Assembly (NCBI GenBank): GCA_023416455.1
Contig: JAEZHQ010000339.1
Span: 1-12,034, forward strand
Reading direction: 5' to 3'
Length of the DNA: 12,034 nt
DNA from: Pseudomonadota bacterium
GTDB taxonomy: Bacteria > Pseudomonadota > Alphaproteobacteria > Azospirillales > Azospirillaceae
A program made the position numbers and the translations under genes. Each line of letters starts with the position of its first letter. Position 1 is the stretch's first letter. The notes beneath the pieces were generated by a model. It was not told where the DNA came from, ran no database searches, and worked only from the letters and a program-made list of their open reading frames with translations. Positions 4,866-11,521 of this stretch are shown piece after piece.

Positions 4866-5506
4866 CCGTCCAGGTGAAGATCTGCGGCCTCAGCGAGCCG
4901 CAATCCCTCCAGGCCGCCATCGCCGGGGGGGCGCGCTACGTCGGTTTCGTCTTCTACCCGGCCAGCCCCCGCTCGGTGTCGCCGGCCATGGCGGCGGAGC
5001 TGGCGCGGCTGGTGCCGACGGCCGTGCGCACGGTCGGCCTGTTCGTCGATCCCGACGACGATTTCCTGGAGCATGTGGTCGGCCAGGTCCCCTTCGACCT
5101 GCTGCAACTGCACGGCACGGAAAGCCCGCGCCGCATCGCCCAGGTGAAGGCGGCCTACAACATCCCCGTCATGAAGGCCGTCAAGGTCGGCGGGCCGGAC
5201 GATCTGGCCGCCGCGCTGGAGGTGGCGGAGGTTGCCGACCGCCTGCTGTTCGACGCCAAGCCGCCGGCCAAGGTCGCGGCCCTGCCGGGCGGCAACGGCA
5301 TCGCCTTCGACTGGACGCTGCTGGCCGGGCGCCGCTGGCCGCGGCCCTGGATGCTGTCGGGCGGGCTGAACGCCGGCAACGTGGCCGAGGCCCTGCGGGT
5401 GACGGGCGCCCCGGCGCTCGACGTGTCCTCCGGCGTCGAGGACCGGCCCGGCCACAAGGATCCCGCCCTGGTCCGCGCCTTCCTGGACACGGTGGCGGCC
5501 CTGTAG
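4862..5506 (+). CDS. trpF: Phosphoribosylanthranilate isomerase
   Basis: Converts N-(5'-phosphoribosyl)anthranilate to its deoxyribulose form in tryptophan synthesis; a cytoplasmic TIM barrel. The 214-residue sequence shows KICGL with the catalytic base Cys8, GFVFYPASPR (28-37), LLQLHGTES (80-88), and the catalytic acid Asp131 in LLFDAKPP. The phosphate-binding end LSGGLNAGNV (165-174) and DVSSGVE (187-193) completes it, so the enzyme looks active. Its ATG overlaps the pyrF stop. In many alphaproteobacteria trpF is followed at once by trpB and trpA; here it is followed by a 211-base gap and a cyclase gene, with only a weak GC hairpin (arms 5513-5517 and 5524-5528) after the stop. trpBA must therefore lie elsewhere. 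Confidence 0.97.
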   Translation: MTVQVKICGLSEPQSLQAAIAGGARYVGFVFYPASPRSVSPAMAAELARLVPTAVRTVGLFVDPDDDFLEHVVGQVPFDLLQLHGTESPRRIAQVKAAYNIPVMKAVKVGGPDDLAAALEVAEVADRLLFDAKPPAKVAALPGGNGIAFDWTLLAGRRWPRPWMLSGGLNAGNVAEALRVTGAPALDVSSGVEDRPGHKDPALVRAFLDTVAAL

Positions 5507-5717
5507 GCACCGCCGGCCGGAGCGCCGGGTGGGGGCGGCATCGACCGGGAGTGGTCGTCCCGCGCGCATTGTCTGGCTGGACGCGGAGCCGCGCCGTTCA
5601 CATCTATGGGAAAGGCCGGCGGCGGGGGCGGTTTCGCCGAAGGGTTGGCGGGGGTTGGTCCCGGCTGCCGCCGCGCCCTGTCAACCGCTCCTGCCGAGTC
5701 GAACCGACCACGGGCTC

Positions 5718-6653
5718 ATGACCGCGTCCACCGACCCGTTATCCCCGACCGAGTCCCTGGGCATCGTGCTCGATGAGCACCTGCGCTGGATCGGCCAGTG
5801 GCACCGCGCCGCCTTCTTCCGCGGCGGCCAGGGGGGCGAGCGGATGTCCGCCCCCGCCTCCTTCGCGGCCTGGTGCGCCGCCGCCAGCAAGGACGAACTC
5901 GCCCACCAGCCGGCGGTGGAGAAGCTGGTCACCCTGCACGAGCAGATGCACCGCCACGCCAAGCTGGTGCTGCTGAAGGCCGCCGCCGGGGAGGACCCCA
6001 CCGCGGCCGAGTACGAGGCGGTGATGGGGCGCTTCGAGGAGTTCGTGCTGCACATCCGCCGGGTGGAGCGCGCCTTCGGCGCCGCCGCATCGGGGCTCGA
6101 TCCGCTGACCGGGCTGCGCACCCGCCGTGGCATGCAGGAGGCGCTGGAGCGCGAGCAGAACCGTTTCCGCCGGGCCGGCCAGGGCTTCTGCATCGCGCTG
6201 TGCGACATCGACAAGTTCAAGGGCATCAACGACGCCTATGGCCACGACATCGGCGACCGCGTGCTGGCCGCCACCGCCGCCGCCATCAGCCGCGGCATCC
6301 GCAGCTTCGACGAAGCCTTCCGCATGGGCGGCGAGGAGTTCCTGATCTGCCTCAAGGAGGCCGGGCTGGACGAGGGCTACGCCGTCATCGAGCGGCTGCG
6401 CCTCGACCTGATGGGCGCGCCGGTGGTCCTGCCGGATGGCCGCCGGGTGGCGGTGACCGCCTCCTTCGGCCTGGTCGAGGCGACGTTGGCCCTGTCGGTG
6501 GAGGAGATGGTGGTCCAAGCCGACCGCGCGCTCTACCAGGCGAAGAACGCCGGGCGCAACCGGGTGGTCCGCTACGGCGTCGACCAGCCGGAACCGGCGC
6601 TGGCCGCCGCCGGGCCGGCCCCGGCGAAGAAGCCCGCCCGCGGCCGGAAATGA
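5718..6653 (+). CDS. DgcZ-like diguanylate cyclase (CZB zinc domain plus GGDEF)
   Basis: Makes cyclic di-GMP from two GTP. The 311-residue protein has the two-domain plan and length of E. coli DgcZ (about 296). The N-terminal CZB domain (about 12-122) supplies four candidate zinc ligands at the expected positions: His21 in DEHLRWIG, Cys53 in AWCAAA, and His74 and His78 in LHEQMH. The GGDEF domain (about 126-288) has DPLTGLRTRRG, LCDIDKFKGIND with metal-binding Asp163, NDAYGHDIGD, and the active site GGEEF at 204-208. RSFD at 195-198, exactly five residues before GGEEF, is an intact RxxD product-inhibition site. In E. coli zinc represses DgcZ; zinc sensing is inferred here. The Ala/Pro/Lys tail (290-311) is probably disordered. 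The ATG at 5718 is chosen because the family fold begins there; an earlier ATG at 5529 adds 63 residues of non-domain sequence. No strong ribosome binding site is seen. Confidence 0.88.
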   Translation: MTASTDPLSPTESLGIVLDEHLRWIGQWHRAAFFRGGQGGERMSAPASFAAWCAAASKDELAHQPAVEKLVTLHEQMHRHAKLVLLKAAAGEDPTAAEYEAVMGRFEEFVLHIRRVERAFGAAASGLDPLTGLRTRRGMQEALEREQNRFRRAGQGFCIALCDIDKFKGINDAYGHDIGDRVLAATAAAISRGIRSFDEAFRMGGEEFLICLKEAGLDEGYAVIERLRLDLMGAPVVLPDGRRVAVTASFGLVEATLALSVEEMVVQADRALYQAKNAGRNRVVRYGVDQPEPALAAAGPAPAKKPARGRK

Positions 6654-6654
6654 T

Positions 6655-6670
6655 GCGGCCGGCGGGCCGC
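6655..6670. terminator. Short GC hairpin after the cyclase gene
   Basis: GCGGCC (6655-6660) and GGCCGC (6665-6670) pair perfectly around GGCG, two bases after the stop. No T-run follows, so it is a weak terminator candidate. Confidence 0.3.
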
Positions 6671-6689
6671 GGCGGCGCGGTTGCGCGGC

Positions 6690-6719
6690 TTGGCCGGAGG
6701 GGCACGGACGGGTTAGGAT
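6690..6719 (+). promoter_or_regulatory. Possible upp promoter
   Basis: TTGGCC (6690-6695) and TAGGAT (6714-6719) are 18 bases apart and lie 34 bases before the upp start. They are a moderate fit to a housekeeping sigma-70 promoter in a GC-rich genome. Confidence 0.4.
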
Positions 6720-6753
6720 CAAGGCCTTCTTCGACGCTGCGGCACGGGCTCCC

Positions 6754-7404
6754 ATGCGCACCATCCCCGAATTTCCCAATCTGTTCATCCTCGACCATCC
6801 GCTGATCCAGCACAAGCTGACGCTGATGCGGGCCAGGGAGCGGTCGACCGGCGGATTCCGCACGCTGCTGCGCGAGATCTCGCTTCTGATGGGGTACGAG
6901 ATCACCCGCGACCTGCCGCTGACCAGCGAGCGGATCGAGACCCCGCTGCAACCCATGGACGCGCCGGTCATCGCCGGCAAGAAGCTGGCCATCGTGCCGG
7001 TCCTGCGCGCCGGCCTGGGCATGGCGCAGGGCCTGCACGAGCTGGTGCCCTCGGCGCGCGAGGGCCACATCGGGCTCTACCGCGACCACGACACCAAGAT
7101 GCCCCATGAGTATCTCGTCAAGCTGCCGGAGGCGGAGGGCCGGCTGTTCATCGTCGTCGATCCCATGCTGGCCACCGGCAATTCCGCCGTGCACGCCTGC
7201 GACGTTCTGAACCGTCACGGCGTGGACGACGCCAACATCCGCTTCATGGCGCTGGTCGCCGCCCCCGAGGGCATGCGCGTCTTCGCCGCCGCCCACCCGC
7301 GGGTGAAGGTCTTCACCGCCGCGCTCGACAGCCATCTGGACGCCGACGCCTACATCGTCCCCGGCCTGGGCGACGCCGGCGACCGCATGTTCGGCACGAA
7401 ATAG
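6754..7404 (+). CDS. upp: Uracil phosphoribosyltransferase
   Basis: Salvages uracil by joining it to PRPP to give UMP; a cytoplasmic enzyme. The 216 residues match the family along the full length: FPNLFILDHPLIQHKLTLMR at 7-26, the LRAGLGM segment (84-90), GLYRDHDT (107-114), and the PRPP-binding loop VDPMLATGNS (135-144). The uracil-binding C-terminal strand IVPGLGDAGDR is at 201-211. All signature residues are intact. The start at 6754 gives the normal family length, although the ribosome binding site is weak. A possible promoter lies just upstream, so it is probably its own transcription unit, and a hairpin overlaps its stop codon. It makes the same product as PyrF, encoded nearby, by the salvage rather than the de novo route. 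Confidence 0.97.
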   Translation: MRTIPEFPNLFILDHPLIQHKLTLMRARERSTGGFRTLLREISLLMGYEITRDLPLTSERIETPLQPMDAPVIAGKKLAIVPVLRAGLGMAQGLHELVPSAREGHIGLYRDHDTKMPHEYLVKLPEAEGRLFIVVDPMLATGNSAVHACDVLNRHGVDDANIRFMALVAAPEGMRVFAAAHPRVKVFTAALDSHLDADAYIVPGLGDAGDRMFGTK

Positions 7405-7428
7405 GGCCGGCCGCCCCGGCGCGGCCCT
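7403..7428 (+). terminator. Hairpin over the upp stop codon
   Basis: AGGGCCG (7403-7409) pairs with CGGCCCT (7422-7428), and GCCG (7410-7413) with CGGC (7417-7420) inside it, with one bulged G. This forms a long GC stem followed by the weak stretch GTAATT. A likely terminator for upp, though without a clear T-run. Confidence 0.5.
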
Positions 7429-7457
7429 GTAATTGCCACGGCCAGTCAGGTTGACGT

Positions 7458-7472
7458 TGCGAATCGTTCGCG
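7458..7472. promoter_or_regulatory. Fur-like palindrome before the iron permease
   Basis: TGCGAATCGTTCGCG is a 7-1-7 inverted repeat with five of seven pairs matching. It resembles the GAGAATnATTCTC class of Fur sites. A TTGACG (7451-7456) sits one base upstream as a candidate -35, so a bound repressor would block a promoter there, though the matching -10 is poor. A similar site precedes the iron-binding protein gene at 11358-11372. Confidence 0.5.
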
Positions 7473-7559
7473 CTTCGTGGGAGCATGGGTGCTCCGGTGA
7501 CCTCCAACCTGTGGGCTCGTTTCGCGGTGACGACGGATAGCATTGGGACGGATGGTTCG

Positions 7560-9242
7560 ATGGGGGGCCGCGCCGGCGGCGCTTGGGCCACGGCGTGGCG
7601 GCGCGTGGGGCTCAGCGGCTGGACGGCCGCCACGCTGATCATCGCGGCGCTGGTGGCCCTGCCGGTGCTGGCGGTGGTCAGCCGGGTCTTCGTCCCCACC
7701 GACGGGGTGTGGCAGCATCTCGTCGAGACGGTGCTGGCCGAATATGTGCTGAACACCATCCGCCTCATCGCCGCGGTGGGGGCGGGCACGCTGGTGATCG
7801 GGGTGGGGACGGCGTGGCTCGTCACCATGTGCCGCTTTCCCGGCAGCCGGATCCTGGAATGGGCGCTGCTTCTGCCCATGGCGGTGCCGGCCTACGTCAT
7901 GGCCTACGTCTACACCGACCTGCTCCAGTTCGTCGGCCCCATCCAGACGGCGCTGCGCGAAGCCTTCCACTGGACCCGGCACGACTACTGGTTCCCGGAC
8001 GTCCGCACGCTCGAAGGGGCGGCGGCCATGATGACGCTGGTGCTGTACCCGTACGTGTACCTGCTGTCGCGCGCCGCCTTCCTGGAACAGTCGGTGTGCG
8101 TGCTGGAGGTCAGCCGCACGCTCGGCCGTGGCCCCTGGCGCAGCTTCTTCACGGTGGCGCTGCCGCTGGCCCGCCCCGGCATCGTCGCCGGGCTGGCGCT
8201 GGTGCTGATGGAGGTGCTGGCCGACTTCGGCACCGTGCAATATTTCGCGGTCAACACCTTCGTCACCGGCATCTACCGGACCTGGTTCGCCATGGGCCAG
8301 CCGGTGGCGGCGGGCCAGCTGGCGGCGGCGCTGATGGGATTCGTCCTGGTGCTGATCCTGATGGAGCGCTGGTCGCGCCGGCAGGCCCGCTATCACCACA
8401 CCACCACCCGCTACCGCCGCCTTCCCAAGCACCGGCTGACCGGATGGCGGGCCGCCGCCGCGCTCGCCGCCTGCGGGCTGCCGCTCCTGCTCGGCTTCGT
8501 CCTGCCGGCGGGCTTGCTGGTGCGCATGGCGCTGGTCGCCGGGGACGCGGCCTTCGGGCCGGTGTTCCTGACGCTGGCCGCCAACAGCTTCACGCTGGCC
8601 GCCGCGGCGGCGGTGCTGGCGGTGGGGCTGGCCCTGGTGCTGGCCTACGGCCAGCGGCTGCACCCGACGCCGCTTCTCAAGGGCGCGGTGCGGGTGGCGG
8701 CCATGGGCTACGCCATTCCCGGGTCGGTCATCGCGGTCGGCGTGCTGATCCCCTTCGCGCGCATCGACAACGCGGTGGACTCCTTCCTGCGCCACAGCTT
8801 CGGGGTGTCCTCGGGGCTGCTGCTCAGCGGCACCGTCGCGGCCGTGCTGTTCGCCTATCTGGTCCGCTTCCTGGCGGTGTCCTTCAACACCATCGAGGCG
8901 AGCCTGGGCAAGATCCGCCCGACCATGGACTTCGCCTCCCGCGTGCTGGGCCAGACGGCGGGGCGGACGCTGGTCCGCGTCCACGCGCCGATCATGTGGG
9001 GCAGCCTGCTGACCGCCGGCCTGCTGGTCTTCGTCGACGTGATGAAGGAGCTGCCGGCGACCATGATCGTCCGGCCCTTCAACTTCGACACGCTGGCGGT
9101 GCGCGTCTACACGCTGGCCTCCGACGAGCGGCTGGCCGAGGCGTCCACCGCGGCGCTCGCCATCGTCGCGGTCGGCATCGTGCCGGTGATCCTGCTCAGC
9201 CTGTCCATCAGCCGCTCGCGCCCCGGCCAGACCGAGGAGTGA
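7560..9242 (+). CDS. Fe3+ ABC transporter permease, fused two-domain (FbpB type)
   Basis: A 560-residue inner membrane permease in which both transmembrane domains of a binding-protein-dependent iron importer are fused. About a dozen hydrophobic helices are visible, with a basic cytoplasmic linker between the halves (RWSRRQARYHHTTTRYRR, about 270-287). Each half carries an EAA loop that contacts the ATPase: EVSRTLGRGPWR at 183-194 with LPLARPG behind it, and FASRVLGQTAGR at 458-469 with HAPIMWG behind it. The segment KELPATMIVRPFNFDTLAVR (496-515) is characteristic of the FbpB/SfuB/FutB iron permeases. ATG 7560 is preferred because GGA at 7550-7552 is suitably spaced; an in-frame ATG at 7485 adds 25 residues and has no usable ribosome binding site. 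A Fur-like site lies upstream. No ATPase gene is adjacent; the likely binding protein is encoded convergently at 10287-11315. Confidence 0.9.
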   Translation: MGGRAGGAWATAWRRVGLSGWTAATLIIAALVALPVLAVVSRVFVPTDGVWQHLVETVLAEYVLNTIRLIAAVGAGTLVIGVGTAWLVTMCRFPGSRILEWALLLPMAVPAYVMAYVYTDLLQFVGPIQTALREAFHWTRHDYWFPDVRTLEGAAAMMTLVLYPYVYLLSRAAFLEQSVCVLEVSRTLGRGPWRSFFTVALPLARPGIVAGLALVLMEVLADFGTVQYFAVNTFVTGIYRTWFAMGQPVAAGQLAAALMGFVLVLILMERWSRRQARYHHTTTRYRRLPKHRLTGWRAAAALAACGLPLLLGFVLPAGLLVRMALVAGDAAFGPVFLTLAANSFTLAAAAAVLAVGLALVLAYGQRLHPTPLLKGAVRVAAMGYAIPGSVIAVGVLIPFARIDNAVDSFLRHSFGVSSGLLLSGTVAAVLFAYLVRFLAVSFNTIEASLGKIRPTMDFASRVLGQTAGRTLVRVHAPIMWGSLLTAGLLVFVDVMKELPATMIVRPFNFDTLAVRVYTLASDERLAEASTAALAIVAVGIVPVILLSLSISRSRPGQTEE

Positions 9243-9243
9243 C

Positions 9244-9299
9244 GGCGCGCGGGACTGTTGCCGGATGAGCAACGCTGTTGCGCGCCGGCCCTCCTTTTT
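9244..9299 (+). terminator. Possible terminator after the permease
   Basis: Outer arms GGCGCGC (9244-9250) and GCGCGCC (9280-9286) enclose GTTGC (9257-9261) and GCAAC (9269-9273). A TTTTT run is at 9295-9299, eight bases after the outer stem. A third copy, GTTGC at 9277-9281, could pair with the same GCAAC instead. It begins two bases after the permease stop and would separate it from the pirin gene. Confidence 0.45.
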
Positions 9300-9359
9300 C
9301 CGGAGCTCTGGGAGGAATACCTCTGCCCGGACGTCGTTCCCCGACCCGAGGAGGATCCC

Positions 9360-10205
9360 ATGAGCGCCACCGTCCGTTCCGTCCTGACCGCCGCCGAGGG
9401 CATGGAGACCTCCGACGGCGCCGGCGTGCGCATGACGCGCATGATCGGCACGCCGCGCCTGCGCATGCTCGACCCCTTCCTGATGCTGGACCTGTTCGGC
9501 TCCGACCAGCCGCAGGACTATCTGGCCGGTTTCCCCGACCACCCGCACCGGGGCTTCGAGACGGTCACCTACATGCTGGCCGGGCGCATGCGCCATTGGG
9601 ACAACCACGGCCACGAGGGGGTGATCGAGAGCGGCGGCGTGCAGTGGATGACCGCCGGCCGCGGCCTCGTGCATTCCGAGATGCCGGAGCAGAGCGAAGG
9701 GCTGATGAAGGGCTTCCAGCTCTGGATCAACCTGCCGGCCCGCCTGAAGATGACCGAACCGCGCTACCAGGAGTTCGCCGCCGACCGCATCCCGGTGGAG
9801 GCGCGCGAGGACGGCGCCACGGTGACGGTGGTCGCCGGCACCACCGGTCGGGGCACCGCCGGCCCGGTCCAGGCCGGCCCGACCGAGGTCCGCTATTTCG
9901 ACGTGGCGTTGCCGCCTGGCGTGGCCTTCGCCGAGCCCGTCCCGGCCGGCCACGCCGCGCTGCTGGTCCTTTTCGAGGGCTCGCTCATCCTGCCCGGCGC
10001 GCCGGCCCGCCTGGGCGGACCGCGCGTCCTCGTGCTGGACGAGGGCGAGCGGGTGGAGGCGACGGCCGGGCCTTCGGGCGCGCGCTTCCTCCTGCTGGCC
10101 GGCCGGCCCATCGGCGAGCCGGTGGCCTGGGGCGGCCCCTTCGTCATGAACAGCCGCGAGGAGGTCATGCAGGCCTTCCGCGACTTCGAGGACGGCCGAA
10201 TCTGA
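9360..10205 (+). CDS. Pirin family protein (cupin dioxygenase)
   Basis: A 281-residue cytoplasmic bicupin. The N-terminal cupin carries the pirin metal site: HPHRGFET gives His61 and His63, and VHSEMPE gives His105 and Glu107. This is almost the same spacing as the four iron ligands of human pirin (56, 58, 101, 103). QLWINLP (about 119-125) marks the second conserved pirin segment, and the C-terminal cupin ends with GRPIGEPVAWGGPFVMNS. Some bacterial pirins have quercetin 2,3-dioxygenase activity; others bind metabolic enzymes or regulators, so the substrate cannot be given. The start at 9360 has a strong ribosome binding site, GAGGAGGA at 9348-9355; an upstream in-frame ATG at 9258 lies inside the hairpin. 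It lies between the two iron transport genes but shows no clear Fur site of its own, so a link to iron is only suggested by position and by its own metal need. Confidence 0.92.
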   Translation: MSATVRSVLTAAEGMETSDGAGVRMTRMIGTPRLRMLDPFLMLDLFGSDQPQDYLAGFPDHPHRGFETVTYMLAGRMRHWDNHGHEGVIESGGVQWMTAGRGLVHSEMPEQSEGLMKGFQLWINLPARLKMTEPRYQEFAADRIPVEAREDGATVTVVAGTTGRGTAGPVQAGPTEVRYFDVALPPGVAFAEPVPAGHAALLVLFEGSLILPGAPARLGGPRVLVLDEGERVEATAGPSGARFLLLAGRPIGEPVAWGGPFVMNSREEVMQAFRDFEDGRI

Positions 10206-10230
10206 CGGCCCCGGGACTTGCACGAATGGA

Positions 10231-10263
10231 AAGGGCGCGTCCCCACCGCTGGGACGCGCCCTT
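10231..10263. terminator. Bidirectional terminator between pirin and iron-binding protein genes
   Basis: AAGGGCGCGTCCC (10231-10243) and GGGACGCGCCCTT (10251-10263) pair perfectly over 13 bases around CACCGCT. Read on the minus strand the stem ends in TT followed by TCC, and on the plus strand it ends in CTT. It lies in the short gap where two genes converge and serves both. Confidence 0.75.
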
Positions 10264-10286
10264 CGCCCGAACGCCGTGCCGGTGGC

Positions 10287-11315
10287 TTACTTCCAGCCGG
10301 CGCGGTCCATGATCTTCAGGGCCTCGGGGTTGTTCTTGCCGTAGACGGCGGCGTTCAGCTGGTCCTCCTTGAAGCTTCCCCATTCGGTCAGCACCGGGGC
10401 CAGCTTGGCATCGGCGACGATCGGGTATTCGAAGTTCTTCTCGGTGAACATGGTCTGGGCGGCCGGGCTGACCAGATACTCCAGGAACTTCACCGCCGCG
10501 TCCTTGTTCGGCGCGTTCTTCACCACGCCGACGCCGGACACGTTGACGTGGGTGCCGCGGTCGCCCTGGTTGGGGAAGACCACGCCCAGCTTGTCGGTGA
10601 TGGCCTTGTCCTCCGGCTTTCCGGAGGAGGCGAGGCGCGCGAGATAGTAGCTGTTCGACACCGCGACGTCGCCCTCGCCGGCGGCGACGCCCTTGATCTG
10701 GTCGGTGTCGCCGCCCTGCGGCTTGCGGGCCATGTTGGCGACGATGCCCTTGGCCCACTCCTCGGTGGCCTTGTCGCCGTGCACGGCGAGGAGGGAGCCG
10801 ACCAGCGACTGGTTGTAGACGTTGGTCGAGGAGCGGATCAGGATGCGGCCCTTCCACTTCGGATCGGCCAGCGCCTCGTAGGACGGCAGCTCCTCCGGCT
10901 TCACCGCCTCCTTGTTGTAGACCAGGATGCGGGCGCGCTTGGAGACGCCGAACCAGTACCCCTCCGGCTCGCGCAGGTGGGCCGGGATGGTGGATTCCAG
11001 CACCGTCGAGCGGACCGGTTGCAGGATGCCCGCGTCCTGGGCGCGCCACAGGCGGCCGGCGTCCACGGTGATGAGCACGTCCGCCGGGCTGTTGGCGCCC
11101 TCGGTCTTGATGCGCTCGATCAGCTCGTCTTCCTTGCCCTCGATCAGGTTGACCTTGATCCCGGTCTGCTGGGTGAAGGTCTCGTAAAGGGCCTTGTCCA
11201 CATCGTAGTGGCGCGAGGAGTAGATGTTCACCTCGGCGGCCGACGCGATGCCGGCACAGGCCAGAAGCGCGGCTCCGAAGGTGGCGGCCAGCCCGCCACG
11301 CGATCCGATGTGCAT
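10287..11315 (-). CDS. Periplasmic Fe3+-binding protein of an ABC importer (FutA/FbpA type)
   Basis: A 342-residue substrate-binding protein that captures ferric iron in the periplasm for an ABC permease. A signal peptide covers about residues 1-26, with cleavage expected after ASA; LLAC at 17-20 is an imperfect lipobox, so a lipoprotein is less likely but possible. The mature start VNIYSSRHYDVDKALYETF is the hallmark of the FutA-like family. Candidate iron ligands are Tyr37 and the Tyr223-Tyr224 pair in SNSYYLARL, as in class members using several tyrosines. NQGDRGTHVNVSGVGV (249-264) is another conserved block. The start ATG is at 11315, with AGGGAG as ribosome binding site nine bases upstream. 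A Fur-like site and a TTGACA lie further upstream on the same strand. The nearby fused permease is the probable partner, though encoded convergently. Confidence 0.93.
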   Translation of the reverse strand: MHIGSRGGLAATFGAALLACAGIASAAEVNIYSSRHYDVDKALYETFTQQTGIKVNLIEGKEDELIERIKTEGANSPADVLITVDAGRLWRAQDAGILQPVRSTVLESTIPAHLREPEGYWFGVSKRARILVYNKEAVKPEELPSYEALADPKWKGRILIRSSTNVYNQSLVGSLLAVHGDKATEEWAKGIVANMARKPQGGDTDQIKGVAAGEGDVAVSNSYYLARLASSGKPEDKAITDKLGVVFPNQGDRGTHVNVSGVGVVKNAPNKDAAVKFLEYLVSPAAQTMFTEKNFEYPIVADAKLAPVLTEWGSFKEDQLNAAVYGKNNPEALKIMDRAGWK

Positions 11316-11357
11316 CCTTTGGCACTCCCTGGAGTTCCGGGGCTCCGCCGTAGCGAC

Positions 11358-11372
11358 TGCGAAGCGTTCTCA
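11358..11372. promoter_or_regulatory. Fur-like palindrome before the iron-binding protein gene
   Basis: TGCGAAGCGTTCTCA on the plus strand reads TGAGAACGCTTCGCA on the gene strand, a 7-1-7 inverted repeat with five of seven pairs matching, close to TGAGAATnATTCTCA Fur sites. It lies about 43 bases before the start codon, where the transcription start would be expected. It shares the TGCGAA-n-CGTTC core with the site at 7458-7472. Confidence 0.55.
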
Positions 11373-11380
11373 GGTCCGAT

Positions 11381-11409
11381 AGATGGCCACCGCGCGCCCG
11401 GAGTGTCAA
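11381..11409 (-). promoter_or_regulatory. Probable promoter of the iron-binding protein gene
   Basis: On the minus strand TTGACA (11409 to 11404) is a perfect -35 hexamer. At a 17-base spacer the -10 would be CCATCT (11386 to 11381); ATCTAT just downstream is an alternative. The -10 is weak, which fits regulated expression. The Fur-like site lies immediately downstream. Confidence 0.45.
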
Positions 11410-11448
11410 GCAGGTTCGGTTGCGGCGGCGCTTCGCCCAAGACGCCGC

Positions 11449-11476
11449 TTGCGCCACCCCGGATGGCGGATATCAT
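11449..11476 (+). promoter_or_regulatory. Possible promoter of the secreted four-cysteine protein gene
   Basis: TTGCGC (11449-11454), a 16-base spacer, then TATCAT (11471-11476), a good -10 hexamer. It lies 46 bases before the start codon at 11522 and is divergent from the iron-binding protein promoter. Confidence 0.4.
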
Positions 11477-11521
11477 GCACCCATGGGGGCTAACCCGAAT
11501 GGAACGCGAGGGGCCGGGACG

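Noticed and set aside
5529..5717. A longer start for the diguanylate cyclase
   Set aside because: The added 63 residues have no domain and no signal, while the protein from 5718 matches the DgcZ length and layout.
7485..7559. A longer start for the iron permease at 7485
   Set aside because: The only ribosome-site-like bases end one base before this ATG, and the Fur-like promoter region would overlap the leader. The start at 7560 is better placed, but 7485 cannot be excluded.
7446..10223. A 925-residue open frame on the minus strand across the permease and pirin genes
   Set aside because: Its translation is rich in Arg, Gly, His, Gln and Ala with no domain, as expected for the antisense of GC-rich genes. 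Both plus-strand genes in this span have clear family motifs.
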